Below are positions 1 to 14,680 of a stretch of DNA of 64,000 bases, in pieces; the stretch's first letter is position 1, and each line of letters starts with the position of its first letter. This DNA is from Cristatella mucedo (Eukaryota; Bryozoa; Phylactolaemata; Cristatellidae). A program made the translations under genes and the position numbers. The notes beneath the pieces were generated by a model. The model made no database searches. It worked only from the letters and a program-made list of their open reading frames with translations, and was not told where the DNA came from. The DNA lies in NCBI GenBank assembly GCA_009760855.2, contig WPIO01000045.1:2499501-2563500 (forward strand), written 5' to 3'.

Positions 1-884
1 TCTTCGCTCGACGATCTTCCTTAACTGACCCTCCCTTGCAATTGTCTTAGACCTCCAGACTAAAAAACTCGTTTAAAAATAGATTATTAACACGTGGCTT
101 TTATTTAATTAAAAATATGAAAGAAACAGATTATCGCAGTCAGCGAAATTCGTGGCGGCCGAGCTTTCTCAATTAATAGTTACATAAATGTAAAACCTGC
201 ACGTTTCTCCAATTACTCGTCCTTTTATCGTAGCTTTATTTCTAGGCTATTCATTTGGTAACTCAACGTGGATTAAAACGTCATTAATCCTCGTTTCCTG
301 GTGGAATGAATCAAATCGATGAGCTAATAGATTGGTCATTTTAAATCCGTGCTTAGCTTCAACAATATTACTTTTGTTTTTCGGCTAAACAACAGCTGAA
401 AAAATTGAGCTTGCTTTTCTTTTACCATCTTTACCACAAAAGAAGCCGATTCCATAAAAAGACTAAACTCAACTTTGGAAAGGACACCAGAAAAAAATAA
501 ACAAAAGAAAATGCTTTCACGCTAAATATGTACAAAATAAATATTATATTTTTAGTTGCCTTAACGAATAGCCTAATGTGATAGCGAAGTATGTAGGATT
601 ATAACTACAAAAGTTACTTATGTCTAACTGTCATAATTCATGTATTGTTTAATTGCCAGTCGGCGGATTTCCGAACTGGTAAAGCACTTCCTTCACCTAC
701 ACAAGCTGTTGCAAAGGTGGTATTTGGGTGTTTATGTACATATACATGCATATACCACATTTAAAAGAGCTTGTCACTGTGAAAGATGTGCATTACCGGC
801 TCTGCAATCTGGGACAATCATATGGTATTTATGTTTATAGAGCCCTGTGCGAACCTATTATATATTCAGGTGCTTTGCATATGC
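1..884. other. No gene recognised
   Basis: AT-rich sequence with only short chance open frames. No exon flanked by convincing splice sites and no repeat family seen elsewhere in the window was recognised here. Confidence 0.5.
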
Positions 885-975
885 CACGAGCAAGGAGCCC
901 AGGACCTAATCCAGCCCTTGATCGGGCGAGCACCGTAACCACTGAGACAAACCAGCTCGGTGTGGTATTCCTTAG
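885..975 (-). mobile_element. SINE-B fragment (tRNA-derived head)
   Basis: Read on the minus strand, this begins near CCGAGCTGGTTTGTCTCAGTGG, continues with GGTGCTCGCCC and ends near CCTGGGCTCC. It aligns with the tRNA-like head of the better SINE-B copy at 50388-50520, which carries RNA polymerase III A- and B-box-like motifs. Only the head remains here; the LINE-A-like 3' hairpin is missing. Confidence 0.65.
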
Positions 976-3318
976 ACTACTGCTTCCCATTTGTCAAAAA
1001 TTAATACATCTTCCACGTATTTAATTTCAATAATGGAACTTGAAATTAAGTTTGCCATAAAGTATTTGAGAGTAAGGAAATGGCGGAATAATTCTAATTA
1101 TAACAAACTACGTCATACTGACGGAGCAACTTCGGCAAATATAGATGTATCTTCCAGCCAACACCAAAAGGAGGATGCAAAAAGTTTCACTGCATTCATA
1201 TCAATTGGTTATTGTAACTAATCAACAGCCATGCCATCACGTTCGAGCACGTCTTACCAGATAGTATTATAAGGCTATTCTCAATGTTAAGTTCCATCTC
1301 ATTCGCTTTGGCAAAACCTTGGAAATCAAGTTAGCAGCAGTTGAAATAAATAGACCAATTGAGTGAAGGATACATAATTTACATGGACTTGATACCAAGA
1401 ATCTGACGTCACAGCAGGATCTAAATATGCCTTTGTGCAGCACCTCACGTACCTTGCAAGAACAATCTGTTCAATCTAAACCTACTGGTCTTGCATACAT
1501 TCTTAGCTCTACACATATTGAAGACCTTGAAACCATACTGAGGCTTATCATTTCTCTTCATCAGCTTAATATTTGCTTTAGGAACGCACTTTGGTTTCAA
1601 TTATATTGACCATCTAGAATACAAGATCTTGTCACACTACTAATAATTGTTATCCTAAATTATTAGAATTATTATAACTCAACTTGTATTATGGATCGCT
1701 ACTTGGACAGCTTACATTTTGTGTCCATAAATATGTATATTTTCCTTAAACATATCTATACCTAATTGATATTAGTTCGGTAGGAATAAAGTTACAATGC
1801 CTTTGCAACCAATCGAAAACCAATCGTATATCGCTCCTTTGTGATGGGTAGCAGTCGATCGTCCCTTAAAAACTACACCGAAGCAACACAAAACGAGCTT
1901 GGTTGTGTAGCCTAATGCCTTTAGCCTGGAATTTCGCTAATTTGTTTTCTTGAAATTTGTGAATGCTACTTGAAGTCCTGAACTGTTGAACTATGTGACA
2001 AAGCAAAAGATCACATCTGACTTCAATCTTCAAATTGATTTTAAAATACTGGATGTTATTTTTCATTCTAGTTGAAATAGACTGCTTGAAACTGTTTTGA
2101 ATTTGTTGGATCCACCAGGCAAGTATGAAACCAACAGCCAGCTGCATTCCCTCAGTTCCAAGCCTTCTGATAAGCCAAGATGCCTATTCAAATCTTCATT
2201 GTTGAACGGTTTTATTAAAGATCAAGTCGGGGCATCACGTATACATTTTAGCAACATTTTATTTTAAAGAAAATGTGAATTTTTAATTATTAAGCAAAGT
2301 ATAAACACAAGAAATTCATATTGTTTCTCATACATGGTAGTGTTGTGCATTGTAAAAGCCACTGGACAGATAATCGTTTATAAGAAACTCATGAATTAAC
2401 TAATTCTTAGGTTTTGCATCATAGGCGATGATATTTGTTTGCTATGTTTTGGTTGCTATTTTCAAGTTTGACTGTCGCTTTGCAATTTTTTTAAAGTTAG
2501 ACACTTGTAACTAATTTAAAGCATTCATTGTTTTTTTTAGAAAAATGATTACTGGGAAATTATTTTGCTTATGAAGTATTAGATGCAAGATTTTTTATGT
2601 TAGTAAACACTTTCCTCTTTTTTGTAAACACAGGATTTATCTGCATACAGTTTTTAATGAAAGCAATTAAAAAAGTGAAAACCTTCCATATTGTTAAAAA
2701 CCTTGCGAGTGACATCGTTCAATTAAATATTTTCTCAGCCACTGCATTTCAATGCAGAAAGTAGGTACACCTAAAATTAGCGGGTAGTGTATTTGTTGCT
2801 CAGAAGTATGTATTCATACTTGTGTGGATATTGATACATTTAAACATGTGTACACGTCAAGATTTGCGTCATTTGAGTCAAGATTGTCTGAACTTAGACA
2901 CCTATCACTACCAATCACTGAGAGATTGACATTATCTAAAGGATTGAATCTATCACAGAATCGAAATAATTGCCAAAATTGTTAAAAACTTTTAAAACGT
3001 CTGTTTACTTGCTTCAATAGCCTTTTCTTTAGTTGTTTCCAAATCAGTTGCATGAAATGGTGAGATTGTTAGGGAAGAGGAAAACCAATTAAAAAACTCC
3101 GGTTTGTGTGTCCCATGTAAAGGTTTAGCGATCCAACTTTCATTTAAAAAGAAAAAAAAGAGGGTTTCACTACTTTATTGCAACTTGATTCGAGCAAATA
3201 ATTTGATTTCACGACTGAAAAACTGACTTTCCTTCGTTGACATGTAAAACGAGCTGGATCTTTACATTTCCTCCCTTGGTATTATACTAGGCCACAGATC
3301 CTAGATGGACCTCTAATT
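976..3318. other. No gene recognised
   Basis: AT-rich sequence. The minus-strand open frame at about 1866-2147 has no family resemblance that I can see and no clear exon boundaries, so it is treated as chance. Confidence 0.45.
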
Positions 3319-4318
<1,000 letters not shown>

Positions 4319-4464
4319 AAAGCCTCTTTGCATAAAATCTGGAAACTCCTCACGGCCATCACCATTTCTTGGAGTGGCTGCGAAAGATTGACTCCTGCAG
4401 GATTCAAACTCAAGACGTCGTGACTGAGGCAGTGAAAGACAACCACCTTACTGCCATAGCTTGG
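4319..4464 (-). mobile_element. SINE-A copy, decayed
   Basis: On the minus strand it reads as a tRNA-like head (ATGGCAGTAAGGTGGTTGTC, then a B-box-like region around TTTGAATCCTGCAGG), followed by the SINE-A body containing GGTGATGGCCGTGAGG. It matches the clearer copies at 60838-61025 and 62275-62455 in order and spacing. It is one of the more diverged copies. Confidence 0.65.
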
Positions 4465-4829
4465 TCTATAGAGTTATTTTGGTACAGTTGAAATGACCAG
4501 GCCAATCAAACAGTCAGGAACACAAAACAGTTCGGCCTGAGAGGCAGGACCGTGGTCTAAATGTTAATCGTCTAATCATGTAGCATAATGTATTGACGTC
4601 GTAACGACTAGTCTAATTTACAAGTCATTTGTGGAGTTCTGCAAAGATACAATATTTGTAATCATTTTTCACCACCATACCCTGACTGTAGTAACATCGG
4701 CTTGAGCAAGCGGATAAATTATGCCACGTAGTATCTCATAGGCTATTACCTGCAAGCCTAGGCAGGTTGTTTTGGTGTTCTCCAGGATAATCTTGTATAC
4801 TAGCTCAATTCAGCCTGTGCGACTTTCGT

Positions 4830-6440
4830 AATGCACTCCCAAACATCATGCTGCTGCTAAACATCACGTATATGTGCTTAGAATCAGGTCACGACCAAGC
4901 CCTTTTCAGAAAGTATGTAGTTCCGCCACTGCTCCAGAAAGCAAAGAGTAGATCCAGGCAACTTGAGAAACTTCCGCCCAGTGTCCCTTCTATCGTTTCA
5001 ATCAAAGACACAATGCCAAATTGAGGCAAGCCAGCTGAGCTTATACACTGCAACTTCTCACGTTTCTAACCAGTTCAAGTCTGGTTATAGAGCTAGTCAA
5101 TATAAGAGTCACCATTGCATCGGTTGTATAACGACCTACCTAGGAATGCGGACTTAGTATGAGTAAATCTGGGTGTTTTGCTCGATATTTCGACAGGTTT
5201 TGATGCTATCAACAGCCTAATCCTCCTAGAACACCTCTAATCTTGCCTGGGCATCAATGGTGCTGATTTGCAATTCTTTAGGTCCTATCTTAGTGGGATA
5301 TTACTGAGCATTGACTTTAATGGACATTGATATTCCAAGGAGTCTCTGCAAAATAGGCTACCTCAGGGGTCTGTGCTCAGTTAAGTTCTTTCACGCTTAA
5401 CGTTTTCCAGTAGCCAGTTGGCTTGTCCGGTACGTTTAGGCTTTTGCTTGTATGTAGATGACTCTGCAGAGCCTCTGAGTTGATTTCTTCCAGCCCTAAT
5501 GCATGCCACATTCTCTAAACTCCCTTGCAGAATGTATTGAAAGCGTCCTCAGATCAAAAACAGCAAACCTCCAGAACTTAATGACGATATAAAAAACTTT
5601 ACAGTTTTTTGCAAACCTAATTTGACTTCAAAATCTGAAAGGTTAACTCTCAAAATCGGCTTGGCCCACATATCTCGCAATGAATCAGCCCGACATCTAG
5701 ATGTCCTGTTCCTCAGTGACAATTCCTTAGGTGTTCACATCATCTCGGCAGTGAAGTCTGCTACTTTAAGCTAAATAACGTTGCTAAAATTTGGGTTTTG
5801 TTGAGATATAGAAAAAAGGAGATATACCAGATATTAATTGGTCTATGCATTTGTAAAATCCCGTCTCAACTTCCGTAAGTTCCTGCTTGTTGTTCTATGG
5901 GCACATGAAATCAGGAGCTTAGAGCTTGTGCAAAACTCTGCTGCAAGGCTTGTTTGTCATAAGCTCCGATTTTGCCACATCTCAAAACTTCCCGCCGATG
6001 TGCACTGCCTGAAGGTCCAGCAAAGCATCAATTTTAAGGTTTTGTCATACACTATTTAGTCTATTTATTCTTTGGCTCCAGCCTGCCTATCTGACGTACT
6101 ACCCTACTAGACGAAGCATTGTATTACCGGATTTTTAGAATCAACCTGCTTACCTATACCTTGTAGGACCCTCAAATTCTTTGGAGGTAGTTCGTTTAGT
6201 TTGCATGTCCAAAAGCCAGGATCTCACTCCCGCCTTGCTTCAACACACCGGCTGACTCTAATACTTTTCAAACGCAACTAAAAAGTTCTATGGATCATAG
6301 CACTCAAAGGGTTCATATTATTCACTCTTCATATGTTACGAGAGCTGACAATGTGCTGCTACTCGTCCGACTTGCATGCTGACCCGTACATGTCACCACT
6401 AACCATGCTTTTCTTGTTGTTTACAGAGCACCATGCCAAT
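4830..6440 (+). mobile_element. LINE-A, old decayed copy (RT region to 3' UTR)
   Basis: Relic of a CR1/L2-like non-LTR retrotransposon. Broken frames match the better LINE-A copy at 25592-28266 in order: the SGHVPAPF-like stretch near 4885, the NYHPVSLLPF region near 4970, reverse-transcriptase motif A (VLLDISTGFDAIN-like) near 5180, motif B (QGSVL-like) near 5370, and the conserved C-terminal part around 5840-6250. The 3' UTR phrase GCATGCTGACCC is recognisable near 6375. Many stops and frameshifts show it is dead. No target-site duplication was seen. Confidence 0.8.
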
Positions 6441-6839
6441 AACTGATCAAACTTGCTTCCTTTTAAGCAAATGTTAAGTGCCTATACAGCCATGAAATTA
6501 TATGAGGGCCATTTAAAAGTCAGTTACTATTTTTATCATTGTAATTCAGGCGGCCAAAAGAAAAATAACAGCAGAGTTGTGTGCGAAGAGCAGTCGATGC
6601 AGGGAATAGCAATTATAACTTCCATGCGCATTATATGTTTTTTTGCTTACACTGACATGATTTACTAATGAAACTAATTTCTATTTAATTACCTCATTGA
6701 TATTTGATACTAAAATCTTTTCAGATTCAGATGAATTTGGTGACAATAAAACATTTCACTATAGGGAAACCAGCAAAGTATTTGATTTTCTACTAGCTGT
6801 TTGTGCTATAGAAGTTTGACTAACACCTGAGCTGAAGTC

Positions 6840-7465
6840 TTTGGCGTATTATTCTTGAAGTGGTCGAATTTTGAAAGCTTTGATAATGGCACTTCCTCCT
6901 CAGTTAGGCAGTGCATCCAAACTTTTTCACTTGAGAATCTCTGTGGTGGGTGCCTAAATTTTACTCTCTCATTCATGCTATTAATGTTTGATTACTGCCA
7001 CTCTGTTTCGATCATCTACAGAGTGTCCAGTAAGCCTCCAAAGCTTGTGTTGAATATGGCTGCCAAATTAGGAAAGGCATTCCGCAGATTAAGCTATTTT
7101 CCTTTGCCGCTAAAGGTTCGAATATAGCTTCCCATCCATTTAACTACACCTAGCGAAATATTTACTATAACTTACAACGAATTATATGACTGACTACTGT
7201 GCACTCACCCAAATTAGTGAGCCAGTCTCAGACTTCTTGTTTCCTGGGTTTTAATATTTCTTATTAGCTGATATTTGTATGCGATGAAATAGTGTTCAAG
7301 TGTTCAGAACGTGCTCTGCAGGTCTTTTACATTGAAACCCACCTCTTAACAACTACCGCACTTGCCTGTACTATTTCACGGCCACCAACTCACTTATTTC
7401 CAGCCCACCTGAGGTGTTACTTCCATACTACTAACATTCGGTACAGTCCTCCAAACAATGTTCTG
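6840..7465 (+). mobile_element. LINE-B-like remnant (RT thumb / C-terminal region)
   Basis: The open frame at 6855-7127 reads FDYCHSVSIIYRV, then PPKLVLNMAAKL. This corresponds to the LDYCNSL...NMAAQL segment of LINE-B seen near 36665-36745. Further on, AHLRCYFHTTNIRYS near 7400 corresponds to AVLSCYFYATHYLNCS at the LINE-B C-terminus. No intact coding potential and no tail are left. Confidence 0.6.
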
Positions 7466-7499
7466 GTCCTAATTTGTCCGGTCGCCCTGTGAAAAGTAG

Positions 7500-8675
7500 T
7501 CAGACAGTTTTGGTGTGCAAACCGAAACCACCTAGCTCTTGAAAGTGATATTAAAAATAACTAAGGATCGATCATACACCGTTTGAGTGTTTGTGGAATC
7601 ACATGTGGATATAAATGATGTTAACTGCGATTTATTTCAATGGTATACCGCAAGTTCTCTTGTTTTCTTATAACCACATGAGTACGGACACAAAGTGTAT
7701 AATGTTGGTACGATACACATGGGCTCTGATTATTCAGACAGACGGAATGACTTAAGAAGCCACAGCTTCAATACCCAGCAGAGATTAGGTTTTTCTTCCA
7801 GTTCAAGTTATCTTAACATTAAGAGTTCCTGTCGTCAGTAACATCACTTTTGTGACGCTAAACAGCCTACCATATTCGGTACATCATTCTTCAAATACTT
7901 CCATAATTTGAACGTAAGTCTAGGGTATTTATTTCAGGAGTTCTTAGCAATTTCTGGTGAACCTTAAACAAAATCCAGCGTGCATCTTCTAAAACAGCTT
8001 TGGAATATGCAGTCTTATGGCTTGGCATACACAATTTACGAATCTAATTTGCTACAGCTAGTTACCACATATCATAAAAGCTACTGAAATCGAACAAAGA
8101 TGGATTCTGAGCACTGCATTACAAAAGTTAAATAGGAGATCATGATTGGTTAACACTCAAAATGTTCACTAAGTTCAATTAAACAAATCAAGAGACCCAC
8201 ATAATGAAAGTCTTCAGGGCGGTTTTAAAAATCCATGCATTTTAAGTATCAAACAAATGAAAAGTTGTGAGCTTGTGTGAATTAGTTGCAGCTCTAGAAT
8301 TACTCTATGTGACAACAAGCTTGAACTTACGAAATATGGGCAGTAGCTTGGGCCATCGCTTGTATTAGAAACATTACATTACTAATCATGTCGGTTTGAC
8401 TGTTTCTTCTATAAAATCTGACTTTACTTTCTTTTGCTCTCTGCTCTCAGTTATCAAAAACTGGAAACGATTATTTTATATATAGATTAGAAATACTCCT
8501 CATGCAATAGAACACCTGCTTTGTTCCTGTCAAACTAGTGGGTGTTGGAGTAAAAAGCTATGTAAACGGATTTCATTTTACCTTCTAAACAGATAGGAAC
8601 AATCATCATAAGTTCCTATTATTTATTTAGGTTAATGTAAAACGACCTTATTGCTAGTGTCTCTCTATCTGCATA
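7500..8675. other. No gene recognised
   Basis: AT-rich sequence without a recognisable exon or repeat family. Confidence 0.45.
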
Positions 8676-8703
8676 ATATATATATATATATTTATTTATT
8701 TAT
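8676..8703. repeat. (TA)n-(TTTA)n microsatellite
   Basis: Short (AT)n followed by TTTATTTATTTA, directly at the 5' truncation point of the LINE-A copy that follows. Confidence 0.9.
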
Positions 8704-9992
8704 CACTGGCACTACTCTGCAGCGGTTCAGGTCCTATCTCAGTGGGAAACTCCAAAGTATTGTCATGAATGGACAAAGATCATCCGAAGTACCTCTGAAA
8801 TAGGGGGTACCTAAGGGTTCCGTGGTAGGTCCTCTTCTTTTCACGGTTTATACTCTCCCTCTTGCTGATGTGATTGCCTTTCCCAATCAAGGCTTCCACT
8901 TCTATGCGGATGAAACTCAGTTGTACCTTTGCTTTGATCCCTCCCAGCCTCCGAGCACCTCAAAGTCTCTCGACTCACTTGCTGCATTAAATTGGTGACA
9001 TCCCCACACGGATGGCAGCACATTTTCTAAAACTAAACGATGATAAAACTAACTTACTAGTTATGAGCAAACCCGGTGTGATTCACAAATTGGACAGACT
9101 GAAGCTCAAAATCGGCTCTGCCATCACATCTCCTGTTGAATCAGCCTGGAATCTGGGTGTCATGTTCTAAAGTGACCTCTCCTTAGAAGACCACATAAGC
9201 TCCACAATCAAGCCTTCCAACTTTCAGCTACATATTATTGGTAAAATTCGGGCTTGTTTAGATAAGGATAACAAATCCAAGTTGGTCCATGCATTCCTGA
9301 CATCCCTGCTCGACTTCTGTGACTCACTGCTTACTGGCCTACCAGCATGTGCGATCAGGCGATTACTGCTGGTGTAAAACTCCACAGCTAAGCTTGTCTG
9401 TCGTGAGCTTCGCAGTTGCCACATTACTCCACTTTTCGCCGACCTCCACTGGCTACCAGTAAAGCAACGGATTTTATTCAAGGTTTAGTCTCTCACTTTT
9501 AGGTCCCTTCATTCTTTAGCTCCAGCCTATCTCTCAGATATACTCACCCAGCAGGCCAAGCATCATATCATCTGCTTTTCGGAATCCAACAATCTACAAA
9601 TACCTCGTACAAACCTTAAATCCTTTTGAGACCGTGCATTTAGTTAGTACGCTCCCAAAGCCTGGAAATCCCTCCCGACCTGAGTCAGAACATCCCTTGA
9701 CTTGACCTGATTAGAAAAGAACTTAAAAACACACCTACTTAGGACGGCATTTAGTGAGTCCCTGTGGATTCGTCCTATACGTACTTATGTGTGGTGACAC
9801 TGGGCATGCTGCCACTAACCACATTTGCATGCTGACCCTGTGCATGTCACCCCTAACCATGCTATTCATTTGCTTGTTCATCAAGCATGATATTAGTCAC
9901 AGTTCAAAAGCATTTCTCTTTGCAGAAAATGTAAAGTAACTAGGGAGAGATTGAATTTTCTGAGGACGCTTTATCAAGTGCATTATTATTTT
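8704..9992 (+). mobile_element. LINE-A copy, 5'-truncated, pseudogenised
   Basis: Begins inside the reverse-transcriptase domain (ITGTALQ.FRSYLSG equivalent). It runs through motif B, the FHFYADETQLYLCF catalytic loop (8897-8932, YADE in place of YADD), the LNDDKTN segment and the C-terminal region, to a 3' UTR. Several in-frame stops and frameshifts interrupt it, so no protein can be made. The 3' UTR has the family signature GTGCATGCTGCCACTAACCA-like text (a diverged GGGCATGC form near 9805), then the terminal hairpin region and a short ATTATTATT tail at about 9982-9992. Confidence 0.92.
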
Positions 9993-10049
9993 CATTATCC
10001 TATTTGTAAATATATCAATATAGTGAATCAATATATATTTACACACTTA

Positions 10050-10427
<378 letters not shown>

Positions 10428-10429
10428 GA

Positions 10430-11984
10430 CTTGACGTGTGTATATGCAGTAAGTCAAACGCCCATTATGCAAAGGAATCATTCTCATGCGATGCCTCCAT
10501 AACCTTTCAACGATTTATGACTATCTGTAGATTGGGTTCAACTGCTAAAGGGGAGCCTCAAGTCACTTTTAGTTTACATAATGACTCGTCCAATAGTTCC
10601 AAGTATGCAGTGGTTTGCTTGCAGCCATTACAAATCAATAACGTTGTCATGATCAATTCTAAACAGAAATTCGCAGTGATAGACAACCAATGAAATGTTG
10701 AAGCAGTTTCAACAGTGCAAGTGGTCTCATGTCGTGTCGAATGACTTCAAATTCTTAAAAGGCTTTCTCTTTCAGAATGATCCAATGAATGCCATTACGA
10801 GCTCAAGCGTTGCTGTGCTACCAGTTTATTCTTGACACATATCAACACATTTAACTGCTAGGACAAAAAATGTGAGAATTAGATACTTAGATCTGGGAGC
10901 ACGTTCAAAACTATTTATTTACTCAAGTGACGAATAACTGCTGCTGCGGTCTTTGCAGGTCTGGCTCAACATCGAATAACTTGAATTACGGTCATAATCA
11001 TATTTTCTACCTATGTTAATTACTTAATGCTTAGACCATTTAAATATTTAGTGCAGTATGGATTAGCCTTCTTAAGGTAGCATATTAATTACTAATAGTG
11101 TCGGGCAGAATTAGCTGATTTACTAAGTTAAACCTGAGATTTATTAAATGCATAGGAATAATTCTTTTCGATTTTACGTCTCGCTAATCGACTATGGTTT
11201 CTCGAAGCTCCTAATTGTTTCGAATATGCACTAGCTAGCACCGAAGTTTGCAGCTGCATCATAGAACTAACGTGACATTTTGAAAGTTGTGTTAAATTCC
11301 AGAAACTAAAATATTTAGCTACATGTAAGTTAGGCTTCAGTTCTCTTATCAGTCGATGCTCATATATATCAAAATAAACAGCATGTTGAACCAGATAAGG
11401 CTTCAGAAAATTTTAATCAAGTTTTTATCTTCTTAGCAAATTTAAATACAATTCGGGATTCGGTGGCCGTGAGCAAGTATTCAGTTTTCAGCTTCGATAA
11501 GAATTGACTGAAATATTGTTCATGACGGTACTTTCTTTTACTAACGTCGTACACATTGTGCAACAAGTACCAAAGTGACTGGAGCAGCTTGATGCTTAGA
11601 AGTAGCTCAGATTGGCGGGAATATGTGAAAGAAGTAAATGAACGTTGTCAACTGTAAAATATCAAAGTCTAGCAGTCCATAGTGGCATGATGGTGGGCCA
11701 TTATTCAATTAAGAACGTTAGAGTTAAAGCGGCGTTGCCGGCATTCACTAAATGCAGGTATAGCTGCTTTAGGAACCCAATTAAGTTTTCCGATGATAGA
11801 CTTGGTATTCATTGAGATGCCAAAGTTCAATCACTCTACCATCGGTGCCTGGTTCAGCTAGCTCCGGTGTCCATGTTTAAGGAAGCCAACTTTTTTGCAT
11901 CCTTAGGTTCGTGATATTAAGAATAATTAAATGTAGAACTGACGAAACTGCTCTACACCATAATGCACTTTTAAAAAAGAATGT
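10430..11984. other. No gene recognised
   Basis: AT-rich unassigned sequence. The 85-codon open frame at 10436-10693 is not recognisable and has no supporting context. Confidence 0.45.
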
Positions 11985-12285
11985 GTAATGTACTGTAATG
12001 TATCTCCGTCTGTAACTCCACAAAGTAATAAAGACCATGTGGGTGTTACGCGGGAGAGTTTTATATGGCTCACTCTGAGCCTATGTGGCTTTCGGTATGC
12101 ATTCGGTAGCCATCCGACTTCGTCTCACGCAGCAAAGAGAAAGTGGAAAGCATAGCAGAGTCAAGAGAGCAGTTGAGGTGGTGAGTAGCATAGAAGTAGC
12201 AGCTCAGGACCGCTGAAAATGATGTGCCATAGTAGGCAGTAGAAGAATAGTTGTCGCGGCGTAAGAAGTGCAACGACAGGTAATG
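11985..12285 (-). mobile_element. LINE-B 3' end
   Basis: On the minus strand the frame reads YYGTSFSAVLSCYFYATHHLNCS, then the SLLRETKSDGYRM segment, then 3' UTR with CACATGGTCTTTATTACTTT. It ends in a degenerate ATTAC-type tail (TAATGTATC-like units on the plus strand at 11985-12006). It is the C-terminal end and tail of the same family as 45700-46190. Confidence 0.85.
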
Positions 12286-12289
12286 CTAA

Positions 12290-13030
12290 GTTTGGCATTG
12301 TATTTATGACACAAATTTAGTCACTTCACCTCCTAGGGTCGGATGCATTTTTCCAAGGCTCATGTACTACATTAGGTAAGGCTTTTCTTTTATTTTAGAT
12401 TAACACCGGAGAATGCAAGGGACTTCAAAAATGATTAACGAGAACTAATCTGAAACTCGCATCGTTAAAGACGATTATCATGTTCCTTGTTATTTAATTT
12501 ATGATCTTATCTCCGATGGCAAGGTCTAACAAACTGGCCAAAAAGCTCCTTTTCAAAAAGCATGTGAACATAATTATTTGCATTACCCAGTAACATCAGG
12601 TCACTTGATATATCTGTCATGTTAAAATACACTAAACATTTAGAATATACTGCTTGGTATTTGAAAAGGCTACTGAAGTTAACTTTCGAGATTTTACTAC
12701 GTATGCTTAGTCAGTCAACCCTTTGCAGTTATATGGTATTCAAAAACTCTAGTAAATAGACAGCTCTGGATCCTAAATTATTGTGTCAATCATGCATTTA
12801 CCTATATTTTTCTCGGTATTGTGAAGGGGCTGATAAGGAAATGCCTATAAACACAGACGGACAAGTTGTACTTATTTGGTAGTGTGAGCTCATAGCTTCA
12901 GTTAAATTTGATGTCTTTAGGGACCTTTCAATTGCTTCTCCTGCTTCTTTGTTAGCAAGTTAGACAAGATCTGGGAACCTATTATTTATTATGCAGCATT
13001 TCCTCTGGACGATTGTCCTTGTATGGCAGC
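12290..13030. other. No gene recognised
   Basis: Unassigned AT-rich sequence. Confidence 0.45.
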
Positions 13031-13035
13031 AATGA

Positions 13036-13172
13036 ATAATAATAATAATAATGTACTTGATAAAGCGCCCTCAGAGAACTTAATCTATTTCTATGTGCTT
13101 TAAATTTGCTGCAAAGGGAAATGCAATTGAATGGTAAGTAAAATCATGCTTGAAAAACAAAGAAAATGAATA
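13036..13172 (-). mobile_element. LINE-A 3'-end fragment
   Basis: Short 5'-truncated copy in minus orientation: an (AAT)n tail on the left, then the 3' hairpin region (AAAGCGCCCTCAGAGAAC on the plus strand) and the AAATTTGCTGCAAAGGGAAA phrase shared by all LINE-A 3' UTRs. Similarity fades within the GAAAATGAATAA segment. Confidence 0.88.
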
Positions 13173-13174
13173 AA

Positions 13175-13599
13175 AAAATGAATATGAAGTAATCCCGTCC
13201 CTTAATTAGCCTCACTAGCAGTGTCTTCAATTAAAGAAGCCACAAGTAACATTTCCCCAAAAGTCATCTCCTAATTAAAATGAATACCACTCATCTAGAT
13301 TCACTACCTTCTTTCCGTCATCTAAGATGCATAGATCAATTACAGCCGTGGTCGAATATAATATTAAGTAAGTCTTTAGATGAAGGTCACGCCATGGCCC
13401 CCATAAAATAGCCGTCCTTGTGAGTATCATTAACTAAGCAGCACTATCACAAGTAAATGTGAGCAGCTTTTACCTAGTCCCGATTAGTAGTTACTATAAA
13501 TAGCATAGAAGTGATTCATAATAATCCAGCTGAACTCTTACATTGAGACCTAAAATGTAGCAAGCCAGCTAAAGTCTAGACTTAGAGCTTATGACCCAA
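13175..13599. other. No gene recognised
   Basis: Unassigned sequence between two LINE-A relics. Confidence 0.4.
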
Positions 13600-14680
13600 C
13601 AGGATCAGCACTCTTTAAGGTTTAATATAACCTTCTTGTGAATGCAGTCTTGGGTTATGTCTCTAGGCCTGTTTTCATTGATTTTTTTGCACCATTTGAT
13701 ACAATTGATTGTAAGGTACTTCTTGAATACCTTTTAATTTTACCTTGGCAACCGCAGTAGTGCTTTAACACGATTCAAGTCATCATGCATTTGAAGGCTT
13801 AAGGGTATTGAAACGAACGGAACAATTTGAGCTCATATCCAAAAAATTACACACTACATCGATATTATTTTTGCCCATTCACTTGGCTAAGTAGCTACCT
13901 AGCACAGTCCAGACTTTCAATTACATATAGATATAACTTGGTGAAACCTACTTCTACATACAGTTATAAATAGCTGCAAACTTTCATAAATCAAATGGAG
14001 ATTAAGCTAACTTACGTATTTTACGCTTACCAAACATGACTCGGAAACTGGAATAAGCACTGCTCAAAATCGGCTCTTGCAGCATAACCCCGGTTGCATC
14101 TGCAGGGAACCTGGGAGTACAGCTCCAAAGTGACTTTTCTATAAATGACCAAACCAGCTCCAATATCAACCCTGCCTACTTTCAGCTGCATACCTTGGCC
14201 AAAATACCGGCTGGCTAGAGGTCGATACTATTTAAAAATTGTGCCGTGCTTTTGAGACTTCTGGTTTCAATTTTTGTTACTCACAGATTACTGGTCTACT
14301 GGCCTGTGCAATCTGGTGCTCAACGTAGCTGCAAAAAGCTGCATCAAGGCCTGTCTGTCATGAGCGTTATAGATGCCACCTAACCCAACTTCTAGCCGAA
14401 CTGAACTGACTTGCAATCAAGGAAAGTATCCGATAATAACTTATTTCACGTAATCTTAGGTCTACTCGTGTTTTGGGTCTGCCTACGTACCGGCTCTATT
14501 CTCCAACCAGGCTAAGCATCACACCACCTGATTTTCGGGATCTACCTATACCTCATAGGAATGTCAAAGCCTTTGGCAACCCCGCCTGTAGTATTATAAA
14601 CATGATACAATCTTGTAATTGTTATGCCCTTACACAGACACTTGATGATTTCGTTCAATTCATCCATTCAAATTTATGAC
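13600..14680 (+). mobile_element. LINE-A, old decayed copy (RT region)
   Basis: Translated patches follow the LINE-A order: GSALFKVYNDLLVNA near 13600, FIDFFAPFDTIDCKVLLEY (motif A region) near 13675, SARNLGVQLQSDFSINDQTSS near 14100, and a patch matching ITGLLACAI near 14290. Intervening segments are frameshifted or deleted. It is clearly dead and lacks a recognisable tail. Confidence 0.75.

Noticed and set aside
1866-2147. 93-codon minus-strand open frame as a membrane protein exon.
   Set aside because: Short hydrophobic start only; no domain, no splice sites and no link to the EGF/FTP gene.
13031-13173. AATGAATAA on both sides of the LINE-A fragment as a 9-bp target-site duplication.
   Set aside because: The right-hand copy aligns with LINE-A's own 3' UTR (AAAACGAATAAC in other copies) and the left overlaps the AAT tail, so it is not an independent flank.
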